Assembly: GCA_041394725.1 (NCBI GenBank)
Contig: JAWKHR010000036.1
Span: 3,049-67,048, forward strand
Direction: 5' to 3'
Length of the DNA: 64,000 nt
From: JAWKHR01 sp041394725
Lineage (GTDB): Bacteria; Acidobacteriota; Vicinamibacteria; Vicinamibacterales; SCN-69-37
Within the stretch, counting starts at the first letter, position 1, and the number at the start of each line of letters is the position of its first letter. The notes beneath the pieces are model-generated. The model did not search any database and was not told where the DNA came from. It saw only the letters and a program-made list of their open reading frames with translations. Shown here in pieces: positions 43,067 through 50,969 of the stretch. Position numbers and translations under genes: made by a program.

Positions 43067-44665
43067 ATGACCGCCGATCGCTACGACATCATCATCATCG
43101 GCACCGGCGCGGGCGGCGGCACCATGGCCCGCGCGCTCGCGGGATCCGGGGCGCGGCTGCTCGTCCTCGAGCGCGGCGAGGCCGTGCCGCGCGAGGCCGC
43201 GAACTGGGACCCGGCCGTCGTCTGGCGCGAGCTGCGGTATCGCACGCGCGAGCGCTGGCTCGACGAGGCGGACCGCGAGTTCGTGCCTTACGCGCACTAC
43301 GGCGTCGGCGGCAACACGAAGTTCTGGGGCAGCGTGCTGTACCGGCTGCGGCGCGAGGACTTCGGCGAGCTGGAGCACGAGGACGGCGTCTCGCCGGCCT
43401 GGCCGATCGACTACGAGACGCTCGCGCCCTGGTACGACCGCGCCGAGGCGCTCTACGAGGTGCACGGCGCCACCGGCGACGACCCGACGGAGCCGCCGCG
43501 CGGCCCGTACCCGTTCCCGGCTGTCGCGCACGCCCCCAACATGGCGCGGCTGGCCGCTGGGCTGCGCGGCCTCGGCCTGCACCCGTCGCCGCTGCCGCTC
43601 GGTCTCCGGCGTCCCGGTGAGCCGGGCGGGTGCATCCTGTGCCGCACCTGCAACTCCTTCCCGTGCCGGCTTGGCGCGAAGAGCGACGCCGAGGTCTGCG
43701 GCATCGAGCCCGCCGCCGCGTCGGGTGACGTGACGCTCGAGACCGGCGCGTTCGTGCGCCGGCTCGTGACCGATCCCTCCGGCGCGCGCGTCGTCGCGGT
43801 GGAGGTCGAGCGGGGCGGCGAGGTCCGGCGCCTCGAGGCGGGGCTGGTCGTGGTCGCCTGCGGCGCCGTCAACTCGGCGGCCCTGCTGCTGCGGTCGGCG
43901 TCCGACCGGCACCCGGACGGCCTCGCGAACTCGTCGGGTCTGGTCGGCCGACGCTACATGGCGCACCTCGCGACGATGATGCAGGGGTTCTCGCCGTGGC
44001 GGGTCAACCGCGACGAGTTCCAGAAGACGCTCGCGATCAACGACTTCTACCTGCGCGGGCCGGACACCCGGTTCCCGCTGGGACAGATCCAGTCGCAGGG
44101 GCGGACGCACGCGGTGATGGCGAAGGTCGTCGGCGACGGCTGGCACTGGGGGCCGATCCGCTGGCGGCACATTCCGCTCTGGGCCTATGAGGCCTGGGTC
44201 TCGCGCGCCGTCGACTGGCTCGCGATGACCGAGGACCTGCCGCGGCCGGAGAACCGGGTCACGCTGGCGCCCGACGGCCGCGTGCGGCTGGCCTACCGGC
44301 CGAACAACGCGCGCGCGCACGCGCGCCTGGTCGAGGCGCTCCGCGGTCTGCTGCAGCAGCTGGGGTACTGGTCGCCGAGGGTGTTCGCGCACTCGACGGG
44401 CGCGCGCAACACGACGCACCAGTGCGGCACGCTGGTGTTCGGCCGGGACCCGCGCATCTCGGTCCTCGATCCCTTCTGCCGGACGCACGACGTCGAGAAC
44501 CTGTTCGTCGTGGACGCCTCGTTCTTCCCGTCGTCGGCGGCCGTGAACCCGGCGCTGACGATCATCGCGCAGGCGCTGCGCGTGGCCGATCACATCCGGG
44601 GCGGCGACGGCGCGCGGGCGGCGGCGGCCACCGGGTCCGAATCCGTGGGACACTCCACGCACTGA
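43067..44665 (+). CDS. GMC-family FAD oxidoreductase with Cys-rich motif
   Basis: GMC oxidoreductase of 532 residues. N-terminal FAD motif DIIIIGTGAGGGTMARALAG, GVGGNTKFWGSVLYRL, and C-terminal catalytic block HQCGTLVFGRDPRISVLDPF plus DASFFPSSAAVNPALTIIAQA. A CxxCxxCxxxxC motif (CILCRTCNSFPC, about residue 189-200) is not found in classical GMC oxidases and could bind an Fe-S cluster or form disulfides. No signal peptide is evident. It likely oxidises a sugar or alcohol, with the neighbouring Gfo/Idh enzyme in the same pathway. Confidence 0.9.
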   Translation: MTADRYDIIIIGTGAGGGTMARALAGSGARLLVLERGEAVPREAANWDPAVVWRELRYRTRERWLDEADREFVPYAHYGVGGNTKFWGSVLYRLRREDFGELEHEDGVSPAWPIDYETLAPWYDRAEALYEVHGATGDDPTEPPRGPYPFPAVAHAPNMARLAAGLRGLGLHPSPLPLGLRRPGEPGGCILCRTCNSFPCRLGAKSDAEVCGIEPAAASGDVTLETGAFVRRLVTDPSGARVVAVEVERGGEVRRLEAGLVVVACGAVNSAALLLRSASDRHPDGLANSSGLVGRRYMAHLATMMQGFSPWRVNRDEFQKTLAINDFYLRGPDTRFPLGQIQSQGRTHAVMAKVVGDGWHWGPIRWRHIPLWAYEAWVSRAVDWLAMTEDLPRPENRVTLAPDGRVRLAYRPNNARAHARLVEALRGLLQQLGYWSPRVFAHSTGARNTTHQCGTLVFGRDPRISVLDPFCRTHDVENLFVVDASFFPSSAAVNPALTIIAQALRVADHIRGGDGARAAAATGSESVGHSTH

Positions 44666-44667
44666 CC

Positions 44668-45180
44668 ATGAGAGCGAGATCCTTCAGTCACGTCGGCATC
44701 ACCGTCTCGGACTTCAACCGGGCCGTGCGCTTCTACTCGGACATCTTCGGCTGCCCGCTGGTGGGCGTGGCCGACACGCCGCCGGAGCGCGTGCGGACGT
44801 TCTTCGGCGTGGACGCGCCGGCGCCGGCCTGCAAGATCGGGTGGGTCCGGGTCCCGGGCGGCGGGATTCTCGAGATTTTCGCGTTCGAACCGACGGAGCC
44901 GCCCGTCGAGATCCCATGGAACCGGATCGGCCTGACGCATTTCAGCTTCAACGTGCGCAACACGCAGCGCTGGTACGACTACCTGAAGTCGAAGGGCGTC
45001 GAGTGCCTGAGTCCCCCGGAGAAGTCCCCGCGCGGGCACACGTTCTTCTTCGTGCGTGATTTCGACGGCAACCTGATCGAGATGATCGACCTCGGCTACA
45101 TGCACTGGGTGCTGCAGTGGCTGGGGCCGCTCGGCGGCATCCTGTTCCGGCGGGGGATGTACAAGCAGTATTACGGGTAG
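44668..45180 (+). CDS. VOC-family (glyoxalase-like) protein
   Basis: Vicinal-oxygen-chelate protein of 170 residues with two beta-alpha-beta-beta-beta modules: FSHVGITVSDFNRAVRFYSDIFG and GLTHFSFNVRNTQRWYDYLKSKG, ending FVRDFDGNLIEMIDLG. Metal-site candidates are His8, Glu in LEIFAF, His in THFSF and Glu in IEMID. The stop codon TAG is the first three bases of the palindrome at 45178-45284. It closes the three-gene Gfo-GMC-VOC unit. Function unknown: isomerase, lyase or dioxygenase. Confidence 0.85.
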   Translation: MRARSFSHVGITVSDFNRAVRFYSDIFGCPLVGVADTPPERVRTFFGVDAPAPACKIGWVRVPGGGILEIFAFEPTEPPVEIPWNRIGLTHFSFNVRNTQRWYDYLKSKGVECLSPPEKSPRGHTFFFVRDFDGNLIEMIDLGYMHWVLQWLGPLGGILFRRGMYKQYYG

Positions 45181-45284
45181 GGTCAGGTCTTGGATCGCAG
45201 CCTCGGCGGCGTCACGATGACGAAACTGAAATACGGTTTCATCATCGTCAGGCCGCCGAGGCTGCGATCCAAGACCTGACCCTA
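45178..45284. repeat. REP-like near-perfect 107-bp palindrome, copy 2
   Basis: The 33-nt arms at 45178-45210 and 45252-45284 are exact complements (TAGGGTCAGGTCTTGGATCG..., inner part CAGCCTCGGCGGC). The central 41 nt also pairs for most of its length. Both ends are TAG on the outward-read strand, and these are the stop codons of the VOC gene (45178-45180) and of the convergent aminotransferase gene (45284-45282). The outer 16-18 nt match copy 1 at 695-802. It is consistent with a REP/BIME-type element moved by a Y1 (RAYT) transposase; none is in the window. Confidence 0.9.
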
Positions 45285-46565
45285 CAACTCCTTCGCCAGC
45301 GTCTCCATCGCGTCGCCGAACGTGTCGACTTCCTCGAGCGTGGTGTAGACGTTCGGCGTGATGCGGACGCCCTGGTACTCGGCGTGGCCGATCGGGGTGG
45401 CCAGGATGCGCCACTTCGACCAGAGGCGCGACGTGATGTCGCCCGGCTTCACGCCCTCGAAGCCGACCGTGCCGATCGCGCACGAGAGCTTCGGATCCAG
45501 GCTCGTGTGCAGCTGGACGCGCGGGATCTTCGTGAGGCGGTCGGCCCAGCGCGCCTTGAGGTAGCGCAGGCGCGCGGCCTTGCGCTCGACGCCGATGCCG
45601 TGGTGGAACGTCAGCGCCTCGGCGATCGCGTTGTGCGTCGCGGCGGGGTGCGTGCCGATCTCCTCGAACTTCCGGATGTTGTCCTTCAGCGAGGCCGGCG
45701 GCGGCTGCATCGCCCAGTGGTTCGCGATCCGGTCGGGCCGCACGTAGAGGAACCCGGTCCCGATGGGCGCCAGCAGCCATTTGTGCAGGCTCGTGCCGTA
45801 GTAGTCGCAGTCGAAGTCGCTCAGGTCGAAGGGGAAGTGCGCGTAGGCGTGCGCGCCGTCCACGATCGTCGTGATCCCGCGCGACCGGGCGAGCGCGCAG
45901 ATCTCCTTCGCCGGGAAGATGTGGCCCGTCAGGTTCGTGATGTGGCAGAAGTGGATGACCCTCGTGGCCGGCGTGATCGCGGCCTCGAAGCGGCGCACGA
46001 GGTCGGCCTGCGCCGGCGGCACCGGGAACGAGATCTTCGTCAGCCTGATGCCGTCGCGCGCGACCCGCTGGTCCCACGTCTGGAGCATCCGGCCGTAGTC
46101 CTGGTTGGTGGTCAGCACCTCGTCGCCGGGCTTCAGGTCGAGCCCGAGCTGGGCGATCTGGAGCGCCTCGCTCGCGTTGCGCGTGATGGCGATGTGCTCG
46201 GGATCCACGCCGGCGTCCGCCGCGAGCATGCGCCGCACGTTCTCGATGCCCGGCTCGACGATCTGCCACATGTGGTACGCCGGCGCCTGGTTCGAGATGT
46301 CCAGGTACCGCTTCATCGCCTCGTGCACGACGCGCGGGCTGGGGCAGACGCCGCCGTTGTTGAGGTTGATCATCGAGCGGTCGAGCGTGAATGCCTGCTG
46401 GACCTCGCGCCAGTAGAACTCGTCGCGCGCGACCTCCAGCGGATCCTGGGTGGCGACGGCCGCCGAGGCCTCGAGCAGCCGCGCGAGGCCGTCCGGGTTG
46501 AAGGTCGCGAGTGCCGTCGCGCCCACCGCGCTCGTCCGCCGCAGAAACTGTCGTCGCGTGACCAT
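45282..46565 (-). CDS. Secreted class V aminotransferase (PLP), Tat signal
   Basis: PLP-dependent class V aminotransferase/cysteine-desulfurase-fold protein of 427 residues. Twin-arginine signal: MVTRRQFLRRTSAVGATALA. Domain motifs: INLNNGGVCPSP, ITRNASEALQIA, DGAHAYAHFPFD, and the PLP lysine in YGTSLHKWLLAPIG. Isopenicillin-N-epimerase-like members are often exported. The stop codon is supplied by the palindrome. The substrate is unknown. Next upstream on the same strand, 61 bp away, is a secreted amidohydrolase, so a joint periplasmic role in amino-acid or peptide breakdown is possible. Confidence 0.9.
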   Translation of the reverse strand: MVTRRQFLRRTSAVGATALATFNPDGLARLLEASAAVATQDPLEVARDEFYWREVQQAFTLDRSMINLNNGGVCPSPRVVHEAMKRYLDISNQAPAYHMWQIVEPGIENVRRMLAADAGVDPEHIAITRNASEALQIAQLGLDLKPGDEVLTTNQDYGRMLQTWDQRVARDGIRLTKISFPVPPAQADLVRRFEAAITPATRVIHFCHITNLTGHIFPAKEICALARSRGITTIVDGAHAYAHFPFDLSDFDCDYYGTSLHKWLLAPIGTGFLYVRPDRIANHWAMQPPPASLKDNIRKFEEIGTHPAATHNAIAEALTFHHGIGVERKAARLRYLKARWADRLTKIPRVQLHTSLDPKLSCAIGTVGFEGVKPGDITSRLWSKWRILATPIGHAEYQGVRITPNVYTTLEEVDTFGDAMETLAKEL

Positions 46566-46626
46566 GGCCGTCTCCTGCGCGCCACCCGGATCCCGGCGCC
46601 GGCCGGGGCCCGGAGTCCGGCGCGTG

Positions 46627-47922
46627 CTACTGCTTGTACACCCGCCCGCCCTTCATCACGAACGCGACGCGGCGGAGCGCGCTGACGTCCGTCGCCGGAT
46701 CGCCGGGGACCGCGACGATGTCCGCCTCGTAGCCGGCCGCGATCGTGCCAATCGTGTCGCCGAGGCCCATCGACGTGGCGGCCAGCGACGTCGCGCCGGT
46801 GATCGCGTCCATCGGCCGCTGTCCGGCGGCCACGCGCGCCACGATCTCCCGCGCGTTCTGCCCGTGCGCGCCGGCCACGGCGTCGGTGCCCATCGGCATC
46901 TTCAGGCCCGCGTCGAGCGCCTTCCTGAAGACGACGGCCAGGCCGGGCAGCGCCTCGCGCATCGCCGCGAAGCCCTCCTCGTTGAAGTTGCCGCTGCCCA
47001 GGAACTTGTCCGTGTTCTCCAGGTAGTTCTGCAGCACCAGCCCGATGTTCGGGTCGAAGTACACGTCGGCCGCCTTCATCGCCGCGATCGCGGCATCGTC
47101 GGCGAACAGGCCGTGCTCGATCTGGGTGCAGCCGGCCTTGACGGCCGCGATGATCGAGTCGGAGCTGTGCGCGTGCACGAGCGTGCGCAGGCCCTGCGCC
47201 TTTGCCTCGCCGCACACGGCGTCGATCTGCTCCTGGGTCACGTTCATCCGGCCGCCGTCACGGATGCTCGCAGAGGCGAAGAACTTGATGAGGTCGGCGC
47301 CGCTCGCCTTGAGCTGGCGCACCGACTCGCGGAGTTGGTCGGGCGTCCGGTTGCCGCCCTGGAGCTGGCCGGCGGACGTCAGGATGCGGGGGCCGACGAT
47401 GAGGTTGGCGGCGATGGCGTCGCGGAGCGCGGGATCACGGTTCCAGCCGACCGACTGCACCGTGGTCACGCCCGCCATCAGCGTGGCGCGCGCGTTGTCC
47501 TGGATGGCCTTCGCCTCCCAGTCGGCCGGCACGTTCGCCTCGCCGTACTTGCCGCCGGGCCCGAAGTACCAGTTCAGGTGGACGTGCACGTCGATGAGGC
47601 CGGGCAGGACGGTCGCGTTGCCGAGTTCGTACGTGTACGGCCCGCCGGTGGCGGGCCCGACCGCGGTGATGCGCGAGCCCTGGATGGTGACGACCGCGTC
47701 GGTCGTCATGCCGCCGCGGCCGTCGATGACGCGCGCGGCGTGGATCGTCACCGGCGTGCGTCCGCGGCCCCGTCCGCCCTGCACCGCGTCGGTCGCGGCC
47801 ATCGCGCTGGTTCCCGGCATTCCGTCAGGCCCGGCGGCGCGGCCGCGGAGCGCGGGGCCAAACCCCGCGAGGACGAGCAGCACGAGCAACGGGCCGGCGG
47901 CACGCGGAAGCGATCGGGTCAC
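46627..47922 (-). CDS. Secreted metal-dependent amidohydrolase
   Basis: Amidohydrolase-superfamily enzyme of 431 residues. GTG 47922 with AAGGTG upstream starts a signal peptide (RAAGPLLVLLVLAGF). Metal ligands: IDVHVHLNW (HxH), a Lys in ADLIKFF, TLVHAHSSD, CTQIEHGLF, and the final Asp in MGTDAVAG. The imidazolonepropionase-like subgroup (Xaa-Pro/Xaa-Arg dipeptidases, Pyr-hydrolases) shows this pattern. Possible co-transcription with the aminotransferase downstream. Confidence 0.9.
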   Translation of the reverse strand: MTRSLPRAAGPLLVLLVLAGFGPALRGRAAGPDGMPGTSAMAATDAVQGGRGRGRTPVTIHAARVIDGRGGMTTDAVVTIQGSRITAVGPATGGPYTYELGNATVLPGLIDVHVHLNWYFGPGGKYGEANVPADWEAKAIQDNARATLMAGVTTVQSVGWNRDPALRDAIAANLIVGPRILTSAGQLQGGNRTPDQLRESVRQLKASGADLIKFFASASIRDGGRMNVTQEQIDAVCGEAKAQGLRTLVHAHSSDSIIAAVKAGCTQIEHGLFADDAAIAAMKAADVYFDPNIGLVLQNYLENTDKFLGSGNFNEEGFAAMREALPGLAVVFRKALDAGLKMPMGTDAVAGAHGQNAREIVARVAAGQRPMDAITGATSLAATSMGLGDTIGTIAAGYEADIVAVPGDPATDVSALRRVAFVMKGGRVYKQ

Positions 47923-48029
47923 TGGGCACCTTCGTGAGTGGAGTCGTGCGTATATTAGCCGCGATCGAGGCCGCCGGGGCAACCGGGCGAGACGGGGGCG
48001 ACCGGCGGGCCGGATACAATGCTCGGCCG

Positions 48030-48461
48030 ATGTCCAAGTCACGGGTCTTCGTCTCTCCGACGGGCAAGCGTCTCGTGCGCAAGCCGTCGCGCATCGCGGG
48101 CTGGGGCGTGTATGCCGGCGAGCGCATCACCAAGAACTCACGCATCATCGACTACGCGGGCGAGAAGATCTCGGCGGCGGAGGCGGACAAACGTGAGCAC
48201 CAGTACCAGGCGAAGGGCCGGATCTGGTGTTTCACGCTCAACCGCCGCTGGGTGCGCGACGCCGCCGTCGGCGGCAACTGGGCGCGCTACATCAACCACC
48301 GGTGCAAGCCGAACTGCTACGTCCAGATCATCGGCGACACGATCTGGATCCGCGCGGCCCGGAACATCGAGCGGGGCGAGGAGCTGTCCTACGACTACTG
48401 CACCGGCGGCGAGGCAGGCATCTCATGCAAGTGCCGTCCGGGCTGCAAGACGGTGATCTGA
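48030..48461 (+). CDS. SET-domain protein-lysine methyltransferase-like
   Basis: SET-domain protein of 143 residues, almost nothing but the domain: SRIAGWGVYAGERI (SET-N), the pseudoknot NHRCKPNC, YDYC and a post-SET-like CKCRPGC that would complete a Cys-zinc site. This is the full eukaryote-like SET plus post-SET signature. Bacterial members may methylate histone-like or ribosomal proteins; the target is unknown. TGATG overlap with the esterase gene implies coupling. Confidence 0.9.
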   Translation: MSKSRVFVSPTGKRLVRKPSRIAGWGVYAGERITKNSRIIDYAGEKISAAEADKREHQYQAKGRIWCFTLNRRWVRDAAVGGNWARYINHRCKPNCYVQIIGDTIWIRAARNIERGEELSYDYCTGGEAGISCKCRPGCKTVI

Positions 48462-49126
48462 TGCCCGTGGGCCACGTCCTCTACCTCCACGGCTTCGCCT
48501 CGTCGCCCGGCTCCTCCAAGGCGGCCCGGTTTCGCGCGGAGCTCGCGCGCCACGGCCAGGAGCTGACGAGCCCGGACTTCAACGCGCCCGAGTTCGAGAC
48601 GCTCACCGTGACGCGCATGCTCGATCAGACGCGCGAGGCGGTGGAGGACGCGCCAGGCGACCGGAGCGTCGCCATCATCGGGTCCAGCCTCGGCGCGTTC
48701 GTCGCCCTCCATGCGGCGGCGGCCGACCGGACGGGCCGGATCGACCGGCTCATCCTGCTCGCGCCGGCGCTCGACTTCGGGGGGAACCGCCTGCGCCAGC
48801 TGGGCGAGCACGGCGTCGGCCAGTGGCGGCGCGAGGGCTCGCTCGAGGTCTTCCACTACGCCTTCGGCGAGCCGCGTCGCGTCGGCTACGCGCTCTACGA
48901 GGACGCCGCCCGCTACGACGCGCACGCCGTCGATCTCGCCCTGCCGATCCTGGTCTTCCAGGGCCGGCGCGACGCGTCGGTCGATCCGGCGATGGTCGAG
49001 GCATGGGCGAAGAGCCGGTCGAACGTGGCCCTGCGGATGCTCGACGACGAGCACCAGCTCAGCGCGTCGATGGACGGGATCTGGCGGGAGAGCGAGCGGT
49101 TCCTGGTGGGGCAGCGCCGGACCTGA
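48461..49126 (+). CDS. YqiA-type alpha/beta-hydrolase esterase
   Basis: Esterase of 221 residues, UPF0227/YqiA type. Oxyanion segment YLHGFASSPGSSKA, nucleophile in IIGSSLGAFVAL, an Asp in FQGRRDASVD and the His in LDDEHQLS complete a Ser-Asp-His triad. The start overlaps the SET-gene stop. No signal, so cytoplasmic. Substrate not evident. Confidence 0.88.
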   Translation: MPVGHVLYLHGFASSPGSSKAARFRAELARHGQELTSPDFNAPEFETLTVTRMLDQTREAVEDAPGDRSVAIIGSSLGAFVALHAAAADRTGRIDRLILLAPALDFGGNRLRQLGEHGVGQWRREGSLEVFHYAFGEPRRVGYALYEDAARYDAHAVDLALPILVFQGRRDASVDPAMVEAWAKSRSNVALRMLDDEHQLSASMDGIWRESERFLVGQRRT

Positions 49127-49166
49127 GCGATCGCCCTGGGCGCGCCGCGTCTTTCGGAGCGCGATG

Positions 49167-50969
49167 TCACCGGCCGCCACCAACACGGAGATCCTGTGTC
49201 CGATCGTCGCCGTTCGCCAGCGTCACGGGGATCGCGGCAGGCACCAGCGTCGCCAGAACGTCGGGATCGAACCACGCGTCGTCCTCGACGTCGGTCACGG
49301 CCGCCAGGAGGTAATCGCCGGCCGGCAACCCATCGATCACGTATGTGCCTGCCTCGTCGGGTCGTGCCACGCGGATCCGGTCCGACCGCCAGACCCACGC
49401 GGACCGGTCCGACGGGAACATGATGATGAACGGCGGCGCCTGAAGCGGTCCGGTGCCGCCCTCCACCCGGCCACGGACCTGCGCGGGGCGGCTCGTCATG
49501 CGAATCTCGACGTCGATCGCGGCGGGTGACTGGCGGAGATCCAGCGTGCTGCCGACGCGCCGCCCGTTGGCCGTAATCGACTGTGCGGCCCAGGTCGTAC
49601 CGGGCTGGCCGTCCAACCCGATGGCATGTACCGTCACCGCATAGACGTCGGGGAGCAGGCTCAGAATCTCGTGCTCGCCGGGCGTGACGGAGAACGACCC
49701 GCCGGAGTCAGCCGGTCGTCCGGGTGCGAGCACGGCCAGGACGACCCGGCGAAGGGGTGGTACGCCGGTCCCGTCGTCCAGGCTCACGTGGATATCCAGT
49801 CGACGCGCCGGCTGGAGCGGCAGGGAGACGACGGTCGCGGTGCCGGCCCGCACGTCGAGTTCCGCCGCGGCGCCGTACTCGAGCGGCGAGGCAGACGTGG
49901 GAACGCCAGCAGACTCGGCGCCGCTCGCGCGGGTCCTGACGCTCACCCGGTATCGTCCGGCCGCGACCGAACGGCTGAATCGCCCGTCGGGGCCAACCGA
50001 GACGCCGAGACTGCCGGACACGTCGAGATCCTGGATGCTGACTCGCAGCCGGTCCGAATCGAGTCCGGGCGGCACGCCAGTGATGGCGCCGTCAATGCGG
50101 CCGAGGCCGACGGGGGCCAGCACGATGTCGATGTCGTCCCGCTCTTCGCCTGCCCGGACCGTCACGATGTCCGCCTCATTCGCGGTCGGGGTGCCGGGAT
50201 GGAACACGCGCGCGAACTTCGCGTCGTCGCTGGCACCGGCGGCCGCCGCGACCTGGTCGCGCGAGTTCGTCCCGGCCTGACCGCGGCCGCCGGCCAGCAG
50301 CCGAAGCGCCCGCTGGATGTCCGCTTCGTCGATCTGGTGGATTCCGACCTCTCGGAGATACAGCCCCGGATCGGCGGCAACCGCGTACTCGCCGGCCGCC
50401 AGGCCGAACACGCGGTAGCGGCCGAGGTCGTCGCATGCGATCAGGTTGCGAGCCACGAGCGTCTGGAGCGGGGTCAGCGCGCGCCGGCCCTCGACGTACC
50501 GGCGCTGGTAGAGGGCGACGCTGCAGTCCGTGACGGGGCGTCCGTGACCATCGCGCACCACGCCGCTGATGACCGCGCCCTTCGGCAGGTGAAGCGTGAC
50601 CCCGGTGCGTCGTTCTCCCGCGGCGAGCGCGATGGGGACGCCGCGTCTGCCGGCCAGCGCGCCGTGCTCGACCGGCACGTGACCGGCCTTCGCCGCGGCC
50701 ACGATATAGCGACCGGCCGGCAGGCGGTCGAGGACAAAGCGCCCTGATTCGTCCGTGAGGGTGGTGCTGCCGATGCCGCCGGCCTCCACGCTGCGCACCA
50801 TGACCCAGGCACGAGCAACCGGAATCGAGCCATCGGCCGCGGCGCTCACGATGCCGGCGACCGAGGCGCCGGCCGGCTGCTGCTCGGCGCGCGCGAGCAG
50901 GGGCCACGAACCGACGCCGAGCGCGGCCGCGACCAGGAAGGCAACTCCAGTCGCCCGGCCGCGTGTCAT
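49167..50969 (-). CDS. Secreted carboxypeptidase-regulatory-like repeat protein A
   Basis: Exported protein of 600 residues. Signal peptide (VAFLVAAALGVGSWPLLARA) and several CarboxypepD_reg/transthyretin-like beta-sandwich repeats, recognisable by GxVxxxDGxP and the GRFVLDRLPAGRYIVAAAK, GRYRVFGLAAGEYAV, GTYVIDGLPAGDYLLAAV pattern. There is no catalytic motif. The ATG overlaps the stop of the paralogue upstream (ATGA). Surface or periplasmic binding role likely. Similar proteins are abundant in soil Acidobacteriota; function unknown. Confidence 0.82.
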   Translation of the reverse strand: MTRGRATGVAFLVAAALGVGSWPLLARAEQQPAGASVAGIVSAAADGSIPVARAWVMVRSVEAGGIGSTTLTDESGRFVLDRLPAGRYIVAAAKAGHVPVEHGALAGRRGVPIALAAGERRTGVTLHLPKGAVISGVVRDGHGRPVTDCSVALYQRRYVEGRRALTPLQTLVARNLIACDDLGRYRVFGLAAGEYAVAADPGLYLREVGIHQIDEADIQRALRLLAGGRGQAGTNSRDQVAAAAGASDDAKFARVFHPGTPTANEADIVTVRAGEERDDIDIVLAPVGLGRIDGAITGVPPGLDSDRLRVSIQDLDVSGSLGVSVGPDGRFSRSVAAGRYRVSVRTRASGAESAGVPTSASPLEYGAAAELDVRAGTATVVSLPLQPARRLDIHVSLDDGTGVPPLRRVVLAVLAPGRPADSGGSFSVTPGEHEILSLLPDVYAVTVHAIGLDGQPGTTWAAQSITANGRRVGSTLDLRQSPAAIDVEIRMTSRPAQVRGRVEGGTGPLQAPPFIIMFPSDRSAWVWRSDRIRVARPDEAGTYVIDGLPAGDYLLAAVTDVEDDAWFDPDVLATLVPAAIPVTLANGDDRTQDLRVGGGR

